Shown piece by piece: positions 56,701 to 64,000 of a stretch of 64,000 nt of DNA. Position 1 is the stretch's first letter. Each line of letters opens with the position of its first letter. The stretch is from Paractinoplanes tereljensis. Its GTDB lineage: Bacteria; Actinomycetota; Actinomycetes; Mycobacteriales; Micromonosporaceae. Under the pieces are notes generated by a model that was not told the origin of the DNA, ran no database searches, and saw nothing but the letters and a program-made list of their open reading frames with translations. The stretch spans positions 1 through 64,000 of the forward strand of contig NZ_BOMY01000048.1 of assembly GCF_016862435.1 (NCBI RefSeq), read 5' to 3'. The translations under genes were made by a program, and so were the position numbers.

Positions 56701-57501
56701 TCAGGTCTGGTTGGTGGGCGGATTGGGCGGCTGCTCGGGCGGCTGCTGCCCACCGGGGTACGGCGGATAGCCCGGCTGACCGGGCGGCGGCGGCTGCGGG
56801 CTCGGATAGGGCGGGTTCCCGGGCGCGGCCGGCGGCGGGTAGCCGGGAGCCTGCCCGGGGTACTGCGGGTAACCCGGCTGCGGATAGCCCGGTTGCGGGT
56901 AGCCGGGCACCGGCTGGCCCCACTGGTCGGCTGTCGGCTGCTTGCGGAAGAACTCGTTCGACTTCGGCAGCGCCAACAGGATGATCACGGCGAGCAGGGC
57001 GATCAGCACGATCACCGTGATCGTCGTGCCGACCGGGGTGAACCAGGACGGCAGAGCCGCGTCGAGGCGCTGCTGGATCTCGTCGGGAGTCGGGCCGCCG
57101 GCCGTGTCGCCACTGGTCTCCAGCGAGCCGGAGATGCTGCTGCTGCCCAGGCCGGCGCCGACGCAGCAGAGCGCGATGCCACCGAACACCCAGGTGACGA
57201 TGCGAGCCCAGTTCTTGCCGCGGCTGTCGAAGGCGCCCAGGACGGCGAAGAGAGCACCGAGCAGCAGGTTGACGATCGCGCCGCCGGCGTAGAAGGCCGT
57301 GATGATCGTGTCGGCGTTGTCCGAGAGCGTGGTGTTGGCGTAGACGTCCGAGATGGCGTCGGTGACCGCACCGAGCGTCGCGAACGTGAGGATCGCATTG
57401 ATCACTTCGAGGACGGCCACCAGGTAGAGCAGGTAGGCCGCCGCACTCACGGTGCCTGGTCTCACCCGGGGCGCGGATGCAGAAAAGCCGGGAAGGGTCA
57501 C
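56701..57501 (-). CDS. Four-helix membrane protein with proline-rich tail, paralogue of the preceding gene
   Basis: 266 residues. Pro-rich N-terminus, then four membrane helices (about 16-40, 62-85, 92-115 and 145-170) and a Pro/Gly/Tyr-rich C-terminal tail (GYPQPGYPQYPGQ). Order and spacing of helices match the 759-residue neighbour, so the pair probably arose by tandem duplication with tail expansion. No enzymatic motif. The start is at 57501. Confidence 0.75.
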   Translation of the reverse strand: MTLPGFSASAPRVRPGTVSAAAYLLYLVAVLEVINAILTFATLGAVTDAISDVYANTTLSDNADTIITAFYAGGAIVNLLLGALFAVLGAFDSRGKNWARIVTWVFGGIALCCVGAGLGSSSISGSLETSGDTAGGPTPDEIQQRLDAALPSWFTPVGTTITVIVLIALLAVIILLALPKSNEFFRKQPTADQWGQPVPGYPQPGYPQPGYPQYPGQAPGYPPPAAPGNPPYPSPQPPPPGQPGYPPYPGGQQPPEQPPNPPTNQT

Positions 57502-57848
57502 GATTCCCCCAATCTTGATCCACGCTCACGGTATCGGGCCGGGTCCACATTCGCGACCGCCTGCGCACGGAGTCACGCTGTGGCAACATCGGGCGAAGAT
57601 GGCCGAAATATCCGGAAATAGGTCGCTCGATCAGGGGGCGACACGGGGCGATTGAGGCCCCTACACTTCGATCCGTGGCGCCGACCTGGCAGCAGAGACC
57701 TCCGGCGACGCCACCTGCCCGCACGAGTCGCCCGCCCCGCAAACAGATCGCCGGGGCCGAGGCAGACCGCAGCCGGGCACCCATCCCATTACGCCGGCCG
57801 CGTGACCACACCGCGGCTGCCCCAGAGTTAAGGACCGGTGAGTCCCAC
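57502..57848. other. Region between the duplicated membrane gene and the small DUF-like gene
   Basis: 347 bases. TACACT (57662-57667) ends 7 bases before a GTG at 57675 that is in frame with the 58-residue gene at 57849. The frame 57675-57848 encodes a Pro/Arg-rich stretch of low complexity, so the leader is either an N-terminal extension or an untranslated leader. The rest holds only promoter-like AT-rich patches. Confidence 0.4.
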
Positions 57849-58025
57849 ATGCCACACGCTGACACGTTGACGGTCGTCCATCATGACGACACCCGCACCC
57901 GATTCACGGACGTCCGGTATCAGCTCCACCGCGACGGCATCCGCATCTGGTCGGACGAGGGCGAGCACCACGTCACCGACGTACTCATGACGCACGCTTA
58001 CCGTCAGCGGGAGGCAACGAACTAG
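57849..58025 (+). CDS. Small conserved actinobacterial protein
   Basis: 58 residues: short beta-like protein with TLTVVHHDDTRTRFTDVRYQLHRDGIRIWSDEGEH. Not recognised by name. ATG 57849 has only a weak GGTGAG upstream; a leaderless GTG at 57675 would add 58 low-complexity residues. A perfect terminator follows the stop. Convergent with clpB. Confidence 0.65.
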   Translation: MPHADTLTVVHHDDTRTRFTDVRYQLHRDGIRIWSDEGEHHVTDVLMTHAYRQREATN

Positions 58026-58039
58026 GCGTCAGCACGACA

Positions 58040-58074
58040 GAGGCCCCGGGGAACCCCCGGGGCCTCTTCTTTCT
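58040..58074 (+). terminator. Intrinsic terminator
   Basis: GAGGCCCCGGGG (58040-58051) pairs perfectly with CCCCGGGGCCTC (58055-58066) over a 3-base loop, followed by TTCTTTCT. Confidence 0.9.
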
Positions 58075-58079
58075 CCGAA

Positions 58080-60668
58080 TCAGGCTCGGTGGAGAGACAG
58101 GCTGTCCTTGCCGTCACCCAGGTCGACCACCACGGTGTCGCCGTCTCGGATCTCCCCGGCCAGCAACGCCTTGGCCAGCATGTCGCCGATCGAGGACTGG
58201 ATGAGCCGGCGCAGCGGACGGGCGCCGTAGATCGGGTCATACCCGTGCTCGCCGAGCCACTCGACCGCGGCCGGCGCGACCTCGAGTCGCAGCCGCCGCT
58301 CCGCCAGCCGGTCGCGCAACCGCCCGAGCTGGATGTCGACGATCGACGACAGATCGTCCTTGGTGAGGGCGTGGAACACCACGATGTCGTCCAGCCGGTT
58401 GAGGAACTCCGGCTTGAAGTGGGCCCGCACCACGGCCATCACCTCGTCGCGCCGCTCCTCGTCACCCATGGTGAAGTCGGCGGCCTGCGAGCCGAGGTTG
58501 GAGGTCAGCACCAGGATCGCGTTGCGGAAGTCGACCGTGCGGCCCTGGCCGTCGGTGAGCCGGCCGTCGTCGAGCACCTGCAACAGCACGTCGAAAACGT
58601 CCGGGTGGGCTTTCTCCACCTCGTCGAGCAGCACCACGCTGTACGGCCGGCGGCGCACCGCCTCGGTGAGCTGACCACCCTCCTCGTAGCCGACGTAGCC
58701 GGGCGGAGCACCGACGAGACGGGCGACCGAGTGCTTCTCGCCGTACTCGCTCATGTCGATGCGGACCATTGCCCGCTCGTCGTCGAAGAGGAAGCCGGCC
58801 AGGGCCTTGGCCAGTTCGGTCTTGCCGACGCCGGTCGGGCCGAGGAACAGGAAGCTGCCGGTCGGGCGGTCGGGGTCGGCGATGCCGGCCCGGGCCCGGC
58901 GGACGGCGCCGGCCACCGCGGCGACGGCCTCGCTCTGGCCGATGACCTTGGCCTGCAGCGACTCTTCGATCCGCAGCAGCTTGGCGGTCTCGCCCTCCAT
59001 CATCCGGCCGGCCGGGATGCCGGTCCACGACGAGATGACCTCGGCGATGTCGTCGGCGCCGACCTCCTCCTTGACCATCGGCGGCTCGGCGTTCTCCTCC
59101 TCGTCCGCCTCGGCCGCGGTGTTCAGCTCCTGCTCGAGCGCGGGGATCTCCTGGTATTGCAGGCGGGACGCCTTTTCCCACTCGGCGTCACGCTGGGCCC
59201 GCTCCAGCTCGGCCCGCGCCTCGTCGAGCCGCTTCTTCAGCTCACCGACCCGGTTGAGGCCGCCGCGCTCGCGCTCCCACCGGGCGTTCAGTGCGGTCAG
59301 CTCTTCCTCGCGGTCGGCCAGCGCACGCTCGAGGTTGGCCAGCCGGTCGCGGGAGGCCGGGTCGGTCTCCTTCTCCAGGGCAAGCTTTTCGATCCGCATC
59401 CGGTCGACCTGCCGCTGGAGCTGGTCGAGCTCGACCGGGCGGGAGTCGATCTCCATGCGCAGCCGGGAGGCGGCCTCGTCGATCAGGTCGATCGCCTTGT
59501 CCGGCAGGAAGCGGTCGCTGATGTAGCGATCGGACAGCGAAGCCGCCGCGACCAGGGCGGCGTCGGTGATCTGCACCCGGTGGTGCGCCTCGTAACGACC
59601 CTTGAGTCCGCGCAGGATGCCGATCGTGTCCTCGACCGTCGGCTCGCCCACGACCACCGGCTGGAACCGCCGCTCGAGCGCCGGGTCCTTCTCGATGTGC
59701 TCGCGGTATTCATCAAGCGTGGTGGCGCCGACCATCCGCAGCTCGCCGCGGGCCAGCATCGGCTTGAGCATGTTGCCGGCGTCCATCGAGCCCTCGCCCT
59801 TGCCGGCGCCGACGACCGTGTGCAGCTCGTCGAGGAACGTGACGACCTGGCCGTTCGAGCCGCGGATCTCCTCGAGGACGCTCTTGAGCCGTTCCTCGAA
59901 CTGGCCGCGGTATTGCGCGCCGGCCACCATCGCGCCGAGATCGAGCGAGACCAGCTTCTTGTCGCGCAGGGTCTCGGGCACGTCGCCGGCCACGATCCGC
60001 TGGGCCAGGCCCTCGACGATCGCGGTCTTGCCGACGCCCGGCTCGCCGATCAGCACCGGGTTGTTCTTGGTGCGCCGGGAGAGGACCTGCACCACCCGGC
60101 GGATCTCGGCGTCCCGCCCGATCACCGGGTCGATCTTGCCCTCGCGGGCCAGAGCGGTGAGGTCGACGCTGTACTTCTCCAGCGCCTGGTAGGTCTGCTC
60201 GCCGTCGGGGGTGGTCACCCGCCGCTCGCCCCCGCGCACCTGCGGGAACGCGGCCACCAGCGATTCCTCGGTGGCGCCGACGCCCTTCAGCGCACGCCCC
60301 ACCGCGCCGCCGCCCCGGGCCAGGCCGGACAGCAGGTGCTCGGTCGACACGTATTCGTCGCCGAGCGGCTGGGCGATCAACTCGGCCTCGCCGATGGCAT
60401 TGACGAACTCACGCGAGAGCGACGGCTCGGCGGTGCTCGCACCCCGGGCCGACGGCAGCTGCTCGATGGCGCGCACGGCGGCCCGGCGGACGTCGGCGGG
60501 ATTGGCACCGACCGCGCGCAACAGCGCCGGAGCGGTGGACCCGCCGGTGTCCAGCAGCGAAAGCAGCAGGTGCCACGGCTCGACCGTGGCATGCCCCCGC
60601 CGGCCCGCGTCGGCGACCGACCCCGTGATTACGTCGCGGCTTTTGGTGGTCAAACGTTCGGCGTTCAT
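58080..60668 (-). CDS. clpB: ATP-dependent chaperone ClpB
   Basis: 862 residues. Hexameric Hsp100 disaggregase working with DnaK. Order of parts: Clp N-domain (1-145), AAA-1 with Walker A GEPGVGKT, the coiled-coil middle domain rich in Glu/Arg (about 400-530), and AAA-2 with Walker A GPTGVGKT and Walker B VVLLDEVEKAHP. No ClpP-binding loop is evident, as expected for ClpB. A HAIR element lies just upstream, indicating HspR repression and heat induction. Confidence 0.97.
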   Translation of the reverse strand: MNAERLTTKSRDVITGSVADAGRRGHATVEPWHLLLSLLDTGGSTAPALLRAVGANPADVRRAAVRAIEQLPSARGASTAEPSLSREFVNAIGEAELIAQPLGDEYVSTEHLLSGLARGGGAVGRALKGVGATEESLVAAFPQVRGGERRVTTPDGEQTYQALEKYSVDLTALAREGKIDPVIGRDAEIRRVVQVLSRRTKNNPVLIGEPGVGKTAIVEGLAQRIVAGDVPETLRDKKLVSLDLGAMVAGAQYRGQFEERLKSVLEEIRGSNGQVVTFLDELHTVVGAGKGEGSMDAGNMLKPMLARGELRMVGATTLDEYREHIEKDPALERRFQPVVVGEPTVEDTIGILRGLKGRYEAHHRVQITDAALVAAASLSDRYISDRFLPDKAIDLIDEAASRLRMEIDSRPVELDQLQRQVDRMRIEKLALEKETDPASRDRLANLERALADREEELTALNARWERERGGLNRVGELKKRLDEARAELERAQRDAEWEKASRLQYQEIPALEQELNTAAEADEEENAEPPMVKEEVGADDIAEVISSWTGIPAGRMMEGETAKLLRIEESLQAKVIGQSEAVAAVAGAVRRARAGIADPDRPTGSFLFLGPTGVGKTELAKALAGFLFDDERAMVRIDMSEYGEKHSVARLVGAPPGYVGYEEGGQLTEAVRRRPYSVVLLDEVEKAHPDVFDVLLQVLDDGRLTDGQGRTVDFRNAILVLTSNLGSQAADFTMGDEERRDEVMAVVRAHFKPEFLNRLDDIVVFHALTKDDLSSIVDIQLGRLRDRLAERRLRLEVAPAAVEWLGEHGYDPIYGARPLRRLIQSSIGDMLAKALLAGEIRDGDTVVVDLGDGKDSLSLHRA

Positions 60669-60691
60669 GTGCTCCCCTGAAGCTCAGCAGA

Positions 60692-60712
60692 CTTGAGCCT
60701 ACGCCGCTCAAC
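60692..60712. promoter_or_regulatory. HAIR element (HspR operator) upstream of clpB
   Basis: CTTGAGC-N7-GCTCAAC, 24 bases before the clpB start. The known HspR consensus is CTTGAGT-N7-ACTCAAG; arm length and the 7-base spacing match, with changes only at the inner and last positions. Confidence 0.85.
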
Positions 60713-60806
60713 TCTACGACCACGGAACCATCACGACAACGTCGATCGTGATGGTCGACACCACCACTTCTGAGCATGCGCCCGCGAGCCGTAGCGTGAG
60801 GGAACC

Positions 60807-62039
60807 ATGGCCGCACCACCCTCGCTCCGCCGGCTTCTCCCGCTCTCCCTCATCTTCATCGTGGTCGGCCTCGCGACGTCGTTCGTCGGCCCGTACCTTG
60901 CGCTCTTCCTGGCCGACGGCCTGCACGCCGGCCCGGTCGCGACGACCGCGTTCCTGATCGTCGCCCCGATCTCCGGCGTTTTCATTTCATGGCTGATCGG
61001 GCGCGCCTCGGACCGCTGGCCGATCCGCCGGCCGCTGCTCATCGGCGCGGCCCTGGCCGGCGCCGCCGGCACCGCGCTGACCGCGCTCTTCCAGAACTAC
61101 TGGGCGGTGCTCGCGGTCACCGTCTCTCTCACCGCGGTGGCCGGGTCACTCTTCCCGCAGAGCTTCGCGTACGCCCGTCAACTGCTCCAACAGCGTGATC
61201 CGGGTCGCGTGGCCTTCGGGATCAGTGCGCTGCGCACCCTCTTCTCGGCCGCCTGGGTGGGTGGTCCGCCGCTGGCCGCGGTGGTGCTGGCCGCGCACGG
61301 CTTCGGCTGGACGTACGGGATGGCCGCGGCGCTCTATCTGCTCGGCGCCCTGATGATCGTCTTCTGGCTGCCCCGGGTGCCGCCGACGGCCGTGGGCACC
61401 GCCGAGGTCGAGACGCAGACCGGCCTCACGATCCGCCCGCTCACGCTCTTCCTGATCATCGCGAGCTTCACCGCGGTGACCACCGCCTCCACCCTGAACG
61501 TGCAGGCCATGCCGCTGTTCGTGAGCGACGACCTGGGCGGTTCGATCAGCCAGGCCGGCCTGGTCCTCGGCGTCTGCGCGGCGCTGGAGATCCCGATGAT
61601 GCTGGCCCTAGGCGCGCTCACCACCCGGATCCCGGTACGCCGGCTGATCTACGTGGGGGTGGCGTGCGCGGTCGGCTACCACGCGATCGTGGTGGTCACC
61701 ACCGACGTCTGGGTGCTGGTGGCGGCGCAGGTGCTGCAGGCCATGGTCATCTCGACGGTGGGCGCGCTGAGCATCTCGTACGTGCAGGACATGATGCCGA
61801 ACCACCCCGGCCGGGCCACCACGATGGTGACCAACACGTTCCCGGTCAGCCAGATCCTGGCGGCACCCCTGTTCGGCCTGGCCCAGCACTTTGGCTTCCG
61901 TCTCGCGTACGGCCTGAATCTCGGTCTTTGTGTTCTTGGCCTGGTCCTGCTGATTGCCAGCGGCCAAGTCAGGCCGAAGGCCGCCGAGGCCCTTTCGTCT
62001 GATCAATTCTCCCGCACAGAACCGGCATATCACCCATAG
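60807..62039 (+). CDS. MFS transporter, sugar-efflux (SetA/SetB) type
   Basis: 410 residues, 12 membrane helices. Motif A equivalent LIGRASDRWPIRRPLLIGA follows helix 2. The overall sequence (SFVGPYLALFLADGLHAGP, QSFAYARQLLQQRDPGRVAFGISALRTLFSAAWVGGPP) resembles Set-type sugar efflux proteins. It would export sugars or glycosides, or a drug. Single gene, divergent from clpB; GAGGGA precedes the ATG. Confidence 0.87.
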   Translation: MAAPPSLRRLLPLSLIFIVVGLATSFVGPYLALFLADGLHAGPVATTAFLIVAPISGVFISWLIGRASDRWPIRRPLLIGAALAGAAGTALTALFQNYWAVLAVTVSLTAVAGSLFPQSFAYARQLLQQRDPGRVAFGISALRTLFSAAWVGGPPLAAVVLAAHGFGWTYGMAAALYLLGALMIVFWLPRVPPTAVGTAEVETQTGLTIRPLTLFLIIASFTAVTTASTLNVQAMPLFVSDDLGGSISQAGLVLGVCAALEIPMMLALGALTTRIPVRRLIYVGVACAVGYHAIVVVTTDVWVLVAAQVLQAMVISTVGALSISYVQDMMPNHPGRATTMVTNTFPVSQILAAPLFGLAQHFGFRLAYGLNLGLCVLGLVLLIASGQVRPKAAEALSSDQFSRTEPAYHP

Positions 62040-62066
62040 TGGAAGGGTGCACCCCTCCGAGTCCGT

Positions 62067-62072
62067 TACGGT
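62067..62072 (+). promoter_or_regulatory. -10 box deciding the khtT-like start
   Basis: TACGGT ends 7 bases before the GTG at 62080. That reading gives the expected N-terminus of the family, unlike the GTG codons at 62047 and 62071. Confidence 0.5.
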
Positions 62073-62079
62073 GGTCGGC

Positions 62080-62577
62080 GTGCGTGTACGGGTAGAACAG
62101 ACTCCGCTGCCGGGCATCGGTGTCCGGCACGACCTCGTGACCTCCTCAGGTCGTACGGTCGGGGTGGTCTCCCACCGCAACGGCCGTCGCGACCTGGTGC
62201 TCTACGACGTGGATGACCCCGACGCGTGCCTCGCTTCGATCCCGCTCACCGACGGTGAGGCCGAGGCCCTGGCCGACGTGCTCGGCGCGTCGCTCATGCT
62301 CGGCCAGCTCGCCGGGCTGCGGCAGCAGGCCGCCGGTCTGCTGACCGAGCAGATCGCGCTGCCGGCCGGCTCGCCGTTCGTCGGCCGCAAGCTGGGCGAC
62401 ACCCGGGCCCGCACCCGCACGAGTGCCTCGATCGTGGCCGTGCTGCGTGACCGCGAGGTGATCGCCTCGCCCGGCCCGTCCTTCGTCTTCGAGGCGAACG
62501 ACGTGGTCGTGGCCGTCGGCACCCGCGATGGCCTGGACGGCGTCACCGCCATCCTCGCCGGCGAACACGACGACTAG
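62080..62577 (+). CDS. Cation:proton antiporter regulatory subunit (KhtT-like, TrkA-C domain)
   Basis: 165 residues from GTG 62080. The N-terminal EQTPLPGIGVRHDL matches KhtT-type subunits, and the C-terminal TrkA-C (RCK_C) domain includes GSPFVGRKLGDTRART and NDVVVAVGT. In Bacillus KhtT gates the K+/H+ antiporter KhtU and binds c-di-AMP. It is directly upstream of the antiporter gene, 12 bases apart. Three GTG starts are possible; leaderless spacing favours this one. Confidence 0.88.
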   Translation: MRVRVEQTPLPGIGVRHDLVTSSGRTVGVVSHRNGRRDLVLYDVDDPDACLASIPLTDGEAEALADVLGASLMLGQLAGLRQQAAGLLTEQIALPAGSPFVGRKLGDTRARTRTSASIVAVLRDREVIASPGPSFVFEANDVVVAVGTRDGLDGVTAILAGEHDD

Positions 62578-62589
62578 GCCTTCTAGCTG

Positions 62590-63798
62590 ATGCACAGTAC
62601 GACGATTCTCTTGATCGAGGTCGGCGCGCTGCTCTTCGCGCTCGGCATGCTGGGCCGGCTCGGCCGCAAGTTCGGCCTCTCGCCCATCCCGCTCTATCTG
62701 CTCGCCGGGCTCGCCTTCGGGCACGGCGGGTTCGTCCCGCTCTCGGCCAGCGAGGAGTTCATCTCGGTCGGCGCCGAGATCGGCGTGATCCTGCTGCTGG
62801 TCATGCTGGGCTTGGAGTACTCGGCGACCGAGCTGGTCGGCAACCTGCGCGCGGCCGCGCCGGCCGGGGTGATCGACGCGCTGCTCAACGCCATCCCCGG
62901 GGCCGGTTTCGCGCTGCTGCTCGGCTGGGGCTGGCAGGCCGCCCTGGTGCTGGCCGGCATCACCTGGGTGTCGTCCTCCGGCGTGATCGCCAAGGTGCTC
63001 GGCGACCTGGGCCGGCTCGGCAACCGGGAGACCCCGGTGATCCTGTCGGTGCTGGTCATCGAGGACCTGGCGATGGCCTTCTACCTGCCGCTGGTCACCG
63101 CCGTGCTGGCCGGGGTCGGGCTGGTCGGCGGGCTCAAGGCGCTGGCCGTCGCGGTGGTCACGGTGATCGCGGTGCTGGTGGTGGCGATCCGCTACGGCAG
63201 CGCGATCAGCAAGGCCATGTCGGTGTCCGACCCGGAGGCGTTGCTGCTCAGCGTGCTCGGGCTGACCCTGTTCGTGGCCGGCGTGGCGGCCGAGCTCAAG
63301 GTGTCCGCCGCGGTCGGCGCGTTCCTGGTCGGCATCGCGCTGTCCGGTCCGGTCGCGCACCACGCCACCCAGATGCTGGAACCGCTGCGCGACCTGTTCG
63401 CGGCGGTGTTCTTCGTCTTCTTCGGGCTGTCCACCGACCCGGCCGACATGCCACCGGTGCTGCTGCCCGCGCTCGCCCTGGCCGTGCTGACCATGACCAC
63501 CAAGGTGTTCACCGGCTATCTGGCCGCCAAGCGGGTCGGCGTGGCGCTGCCCGGTCAGCTGCGGGCCGGCCTCGCGCTGATGCCCCGCGGCGAGTTCTCG
63601 GTGGTCATCGCCGGCCTCGCGGTGGCGTCCGGGGTGGAGCCCCGGCTCGCGCCGCTGGCGACCGCCTATGTATTGATCACCGTCGTCACCGGGCCGATGC
63701 TCGCCCGGCTGCCCGATTACCAGTGGTTCAAGAACATTGTCAGGCGGCGGATGGCCCTCCGGCAGCGCCGCACGACACCTGTTCCCGCAGGTGAGTGA
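62590..63798 (+). CDS. CPA2-family cation:proton antiporter (KhtU-like)
   Basis: 402 residues, about 12 membrane helices. CPA2 features: LYLLAGLAFGHGG near the start, EIGVILLLVMLGLEYSATEL, VLVIEDLAMAFYLPL with the ion-binding acidic residue, and MPRGEFSVVIAGLA. It exchanges K+ or Na+ for H+ and is controlled by the preceding subunit. The C-terminal soluble part is short, without its own TrkA-N domain, which fits a separate regulatory protein. Confidence 0.92.
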   Translation: MHSTTILLIEVGALLFALGMLGRLGRKFGLSPIPLYLLAGLAFGHGGFVPLSASEEFISVGAEIGVILLLVMLGLEYSATELVGNLRAAAPAGVIDALLNAIPGAGFALLLGWGWQAALVLAGITWVSSSGVIAKVLGDLGRLGNRETPVILSVLVIEDLAMAFYLPLVTAVLAGVGLVGGLKALAVAVVTVIAVLVVAIRYGSAISKAMSVSDPEALLLSVLGLTLFVAGVAAELKVSAAVGAFLVGIALSGPVAHHATQMLEPLRDLFAAVFFVFFGLSTDPADMPPVLLPALALAVLTMTTKVFTGYLAAKRVGVALPGQLRAGLALMPRGEFSVVIAGLAVASGVEPRLAPLATAYVLITVVTGPMLARLPDYQWFKNIVRRRMALRQRRTTPVPAGE

Positions 63799-63939
63799 CC
63801 CTCATTACGGGCAGAACTCCATAATGCTACTGACCAGTATCCGATTGTGATGCCCTAACACTTCCGTAGGAACTTTGGGCACGCTACCGTTCCGGCTCGA
63901 CAACTACGTGTTATTCGGACTTTCTGTCTAGGCGGCGGC
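63799..63939. other. Trailing intergenic stretch
   Basis: No gene seen. GGAAC (63871-63875) followed 14 bases later by CGTT recalls an ECF-sigma promoter, but the spacing is one or two bases short of the usual 15-16. No hairpin terminator after the antiporter gene is obvious. Confidence 0.3.
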
Positions 63940-64000
63940 GTGACAGTGCGTGAGTCGACTTTCTTTGGATTTGCGAACCCGGTCGATCCTCGGCCGGAGG
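63940..64000 (+). CDS. Possible start of a gene cut by the window edge
   Basis: GTG at 63940 opens a frame of 20 codons to the window end (VTVRESTFFGFANPVDPRPE), with no stop. GGCGGCGG upstream is a poor ribosome-binding site. Too short to identify. Confidence 0.3.
   Translation, partial: MTVRESTFFGFANPVDPRPE

Noticed and set aside
58089..60680. 863-codon antisense frame opposite clpB
   Set aside because: Pure shadow of a well-conserved gene; composition of His/Leu/Val/Asp typical of antisense high-GC reading.

Overview
The window looks like a chromosomal segment from a high-GC actinobacterium, most likely a member of the Micromonosporaceae (Actinoplanes or a relative). The reasons are the very GC-rich coding sequence with frequent GTG starts, actinobacterial marker genes (bldC, a DUF3073 protein, a DUF3151 protein, an F420/FMN-type split-barrel protein, a HAIR element before clpB), and a gene order bldC - valine dehydrogenase type gene - DUF3073 - purM - purF that I recall from streptomycetes. 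The genus assignment is inference; no rRNA is present.

Layout. 0.3-8.1 kb: a serine hydrolase, then a light-response and carotenoid locus. Photolyase and phytoene synthase run left; GGPP synthase, phytoene desaturase, IPP isomerase and a MerR regulator with a B12-type domain run right. 8.2-8.55 kb: tRNA-Glu, tRNA-Asp and tRNA-Phe with a strong terminator. 8.6-9.8 kb: a two-gene accessory unit (three-helix membrane protein plus Nudix protein). 10-19.4 kb: small units including a secreted cutinase/polyester hydrolase, a TetR regulator with its own palindrome, an HSL-type esterase, a HAD hydrolase, a hotdog thioesterase, a Ca-loop repeat protein, a PrsW-type protease, and kptA with a methyltransferase. 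19.5-22.5 kb: bldC, a conserved protein, an amino-acid dehydrogenase and the DUF3073 gene. 22.6-24.1 kb: a radical-SAM/SPASM enzyme and a 75-residue precursor whose C-terminus is built of aromatic-X-X triads (a cyclophane-type RiPP), followed by a large nested inverted repeat. 24.2-39.9 kb: purine biosynthesis (purM, purF, purL, purQ, purS, purB, purD, purA), interrupted by a surface protein with a QYG-repeat tail and by an ArsR-MFS pair that overlaps purB. 40-47 kb: a degenerate diacylglycerol-kinase-like protein, an EspI-like ATPase, DUF3151, an ADP-ribosylglycohydrolase divergent from a LOG/SLOG protein, and class II FBP aldolase. 47.6-51.4 kb: the hen1-pnkp RNA-repair pair. 51.5-58 kb: a DedA protein, class II aldolase, an ArsR regulator and two neighbouring proline-rich membrane proteins. 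58-63.8 kb: clpB under a HAIR element, a sugar-efflux-type MFS protein, and a KhtTU-like cation:proton antiporter.

Three themes cut across the window. (1) Many first genes of operons carry a TANNNT box ending exactly 6-7 bases before ATG or GTG, which points to leaderless mRNAs. In two divergent pairs (19.0 kb and 44.0 kb) the start codons are separated by exactly 18 bases and the two -10 boxes overlap on opposite strands. (2) Three RNA-end-processing enzymes (KptA, Hen1, Pnkp) lie within 35 kb. (3) The best candidates for less-described biology are the cyclophane RiPP unit inserted between DUF3073 and purM, the ADP-ribosylglycohydrolase/LOG pair sharing one symmetric promoter, an orphan LacI/CebR-type palindrome upstream of bldC, and the Nudix/membrane pair beside the tRNA cluster. 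All assignments come from reading the sequence; no database search was run.
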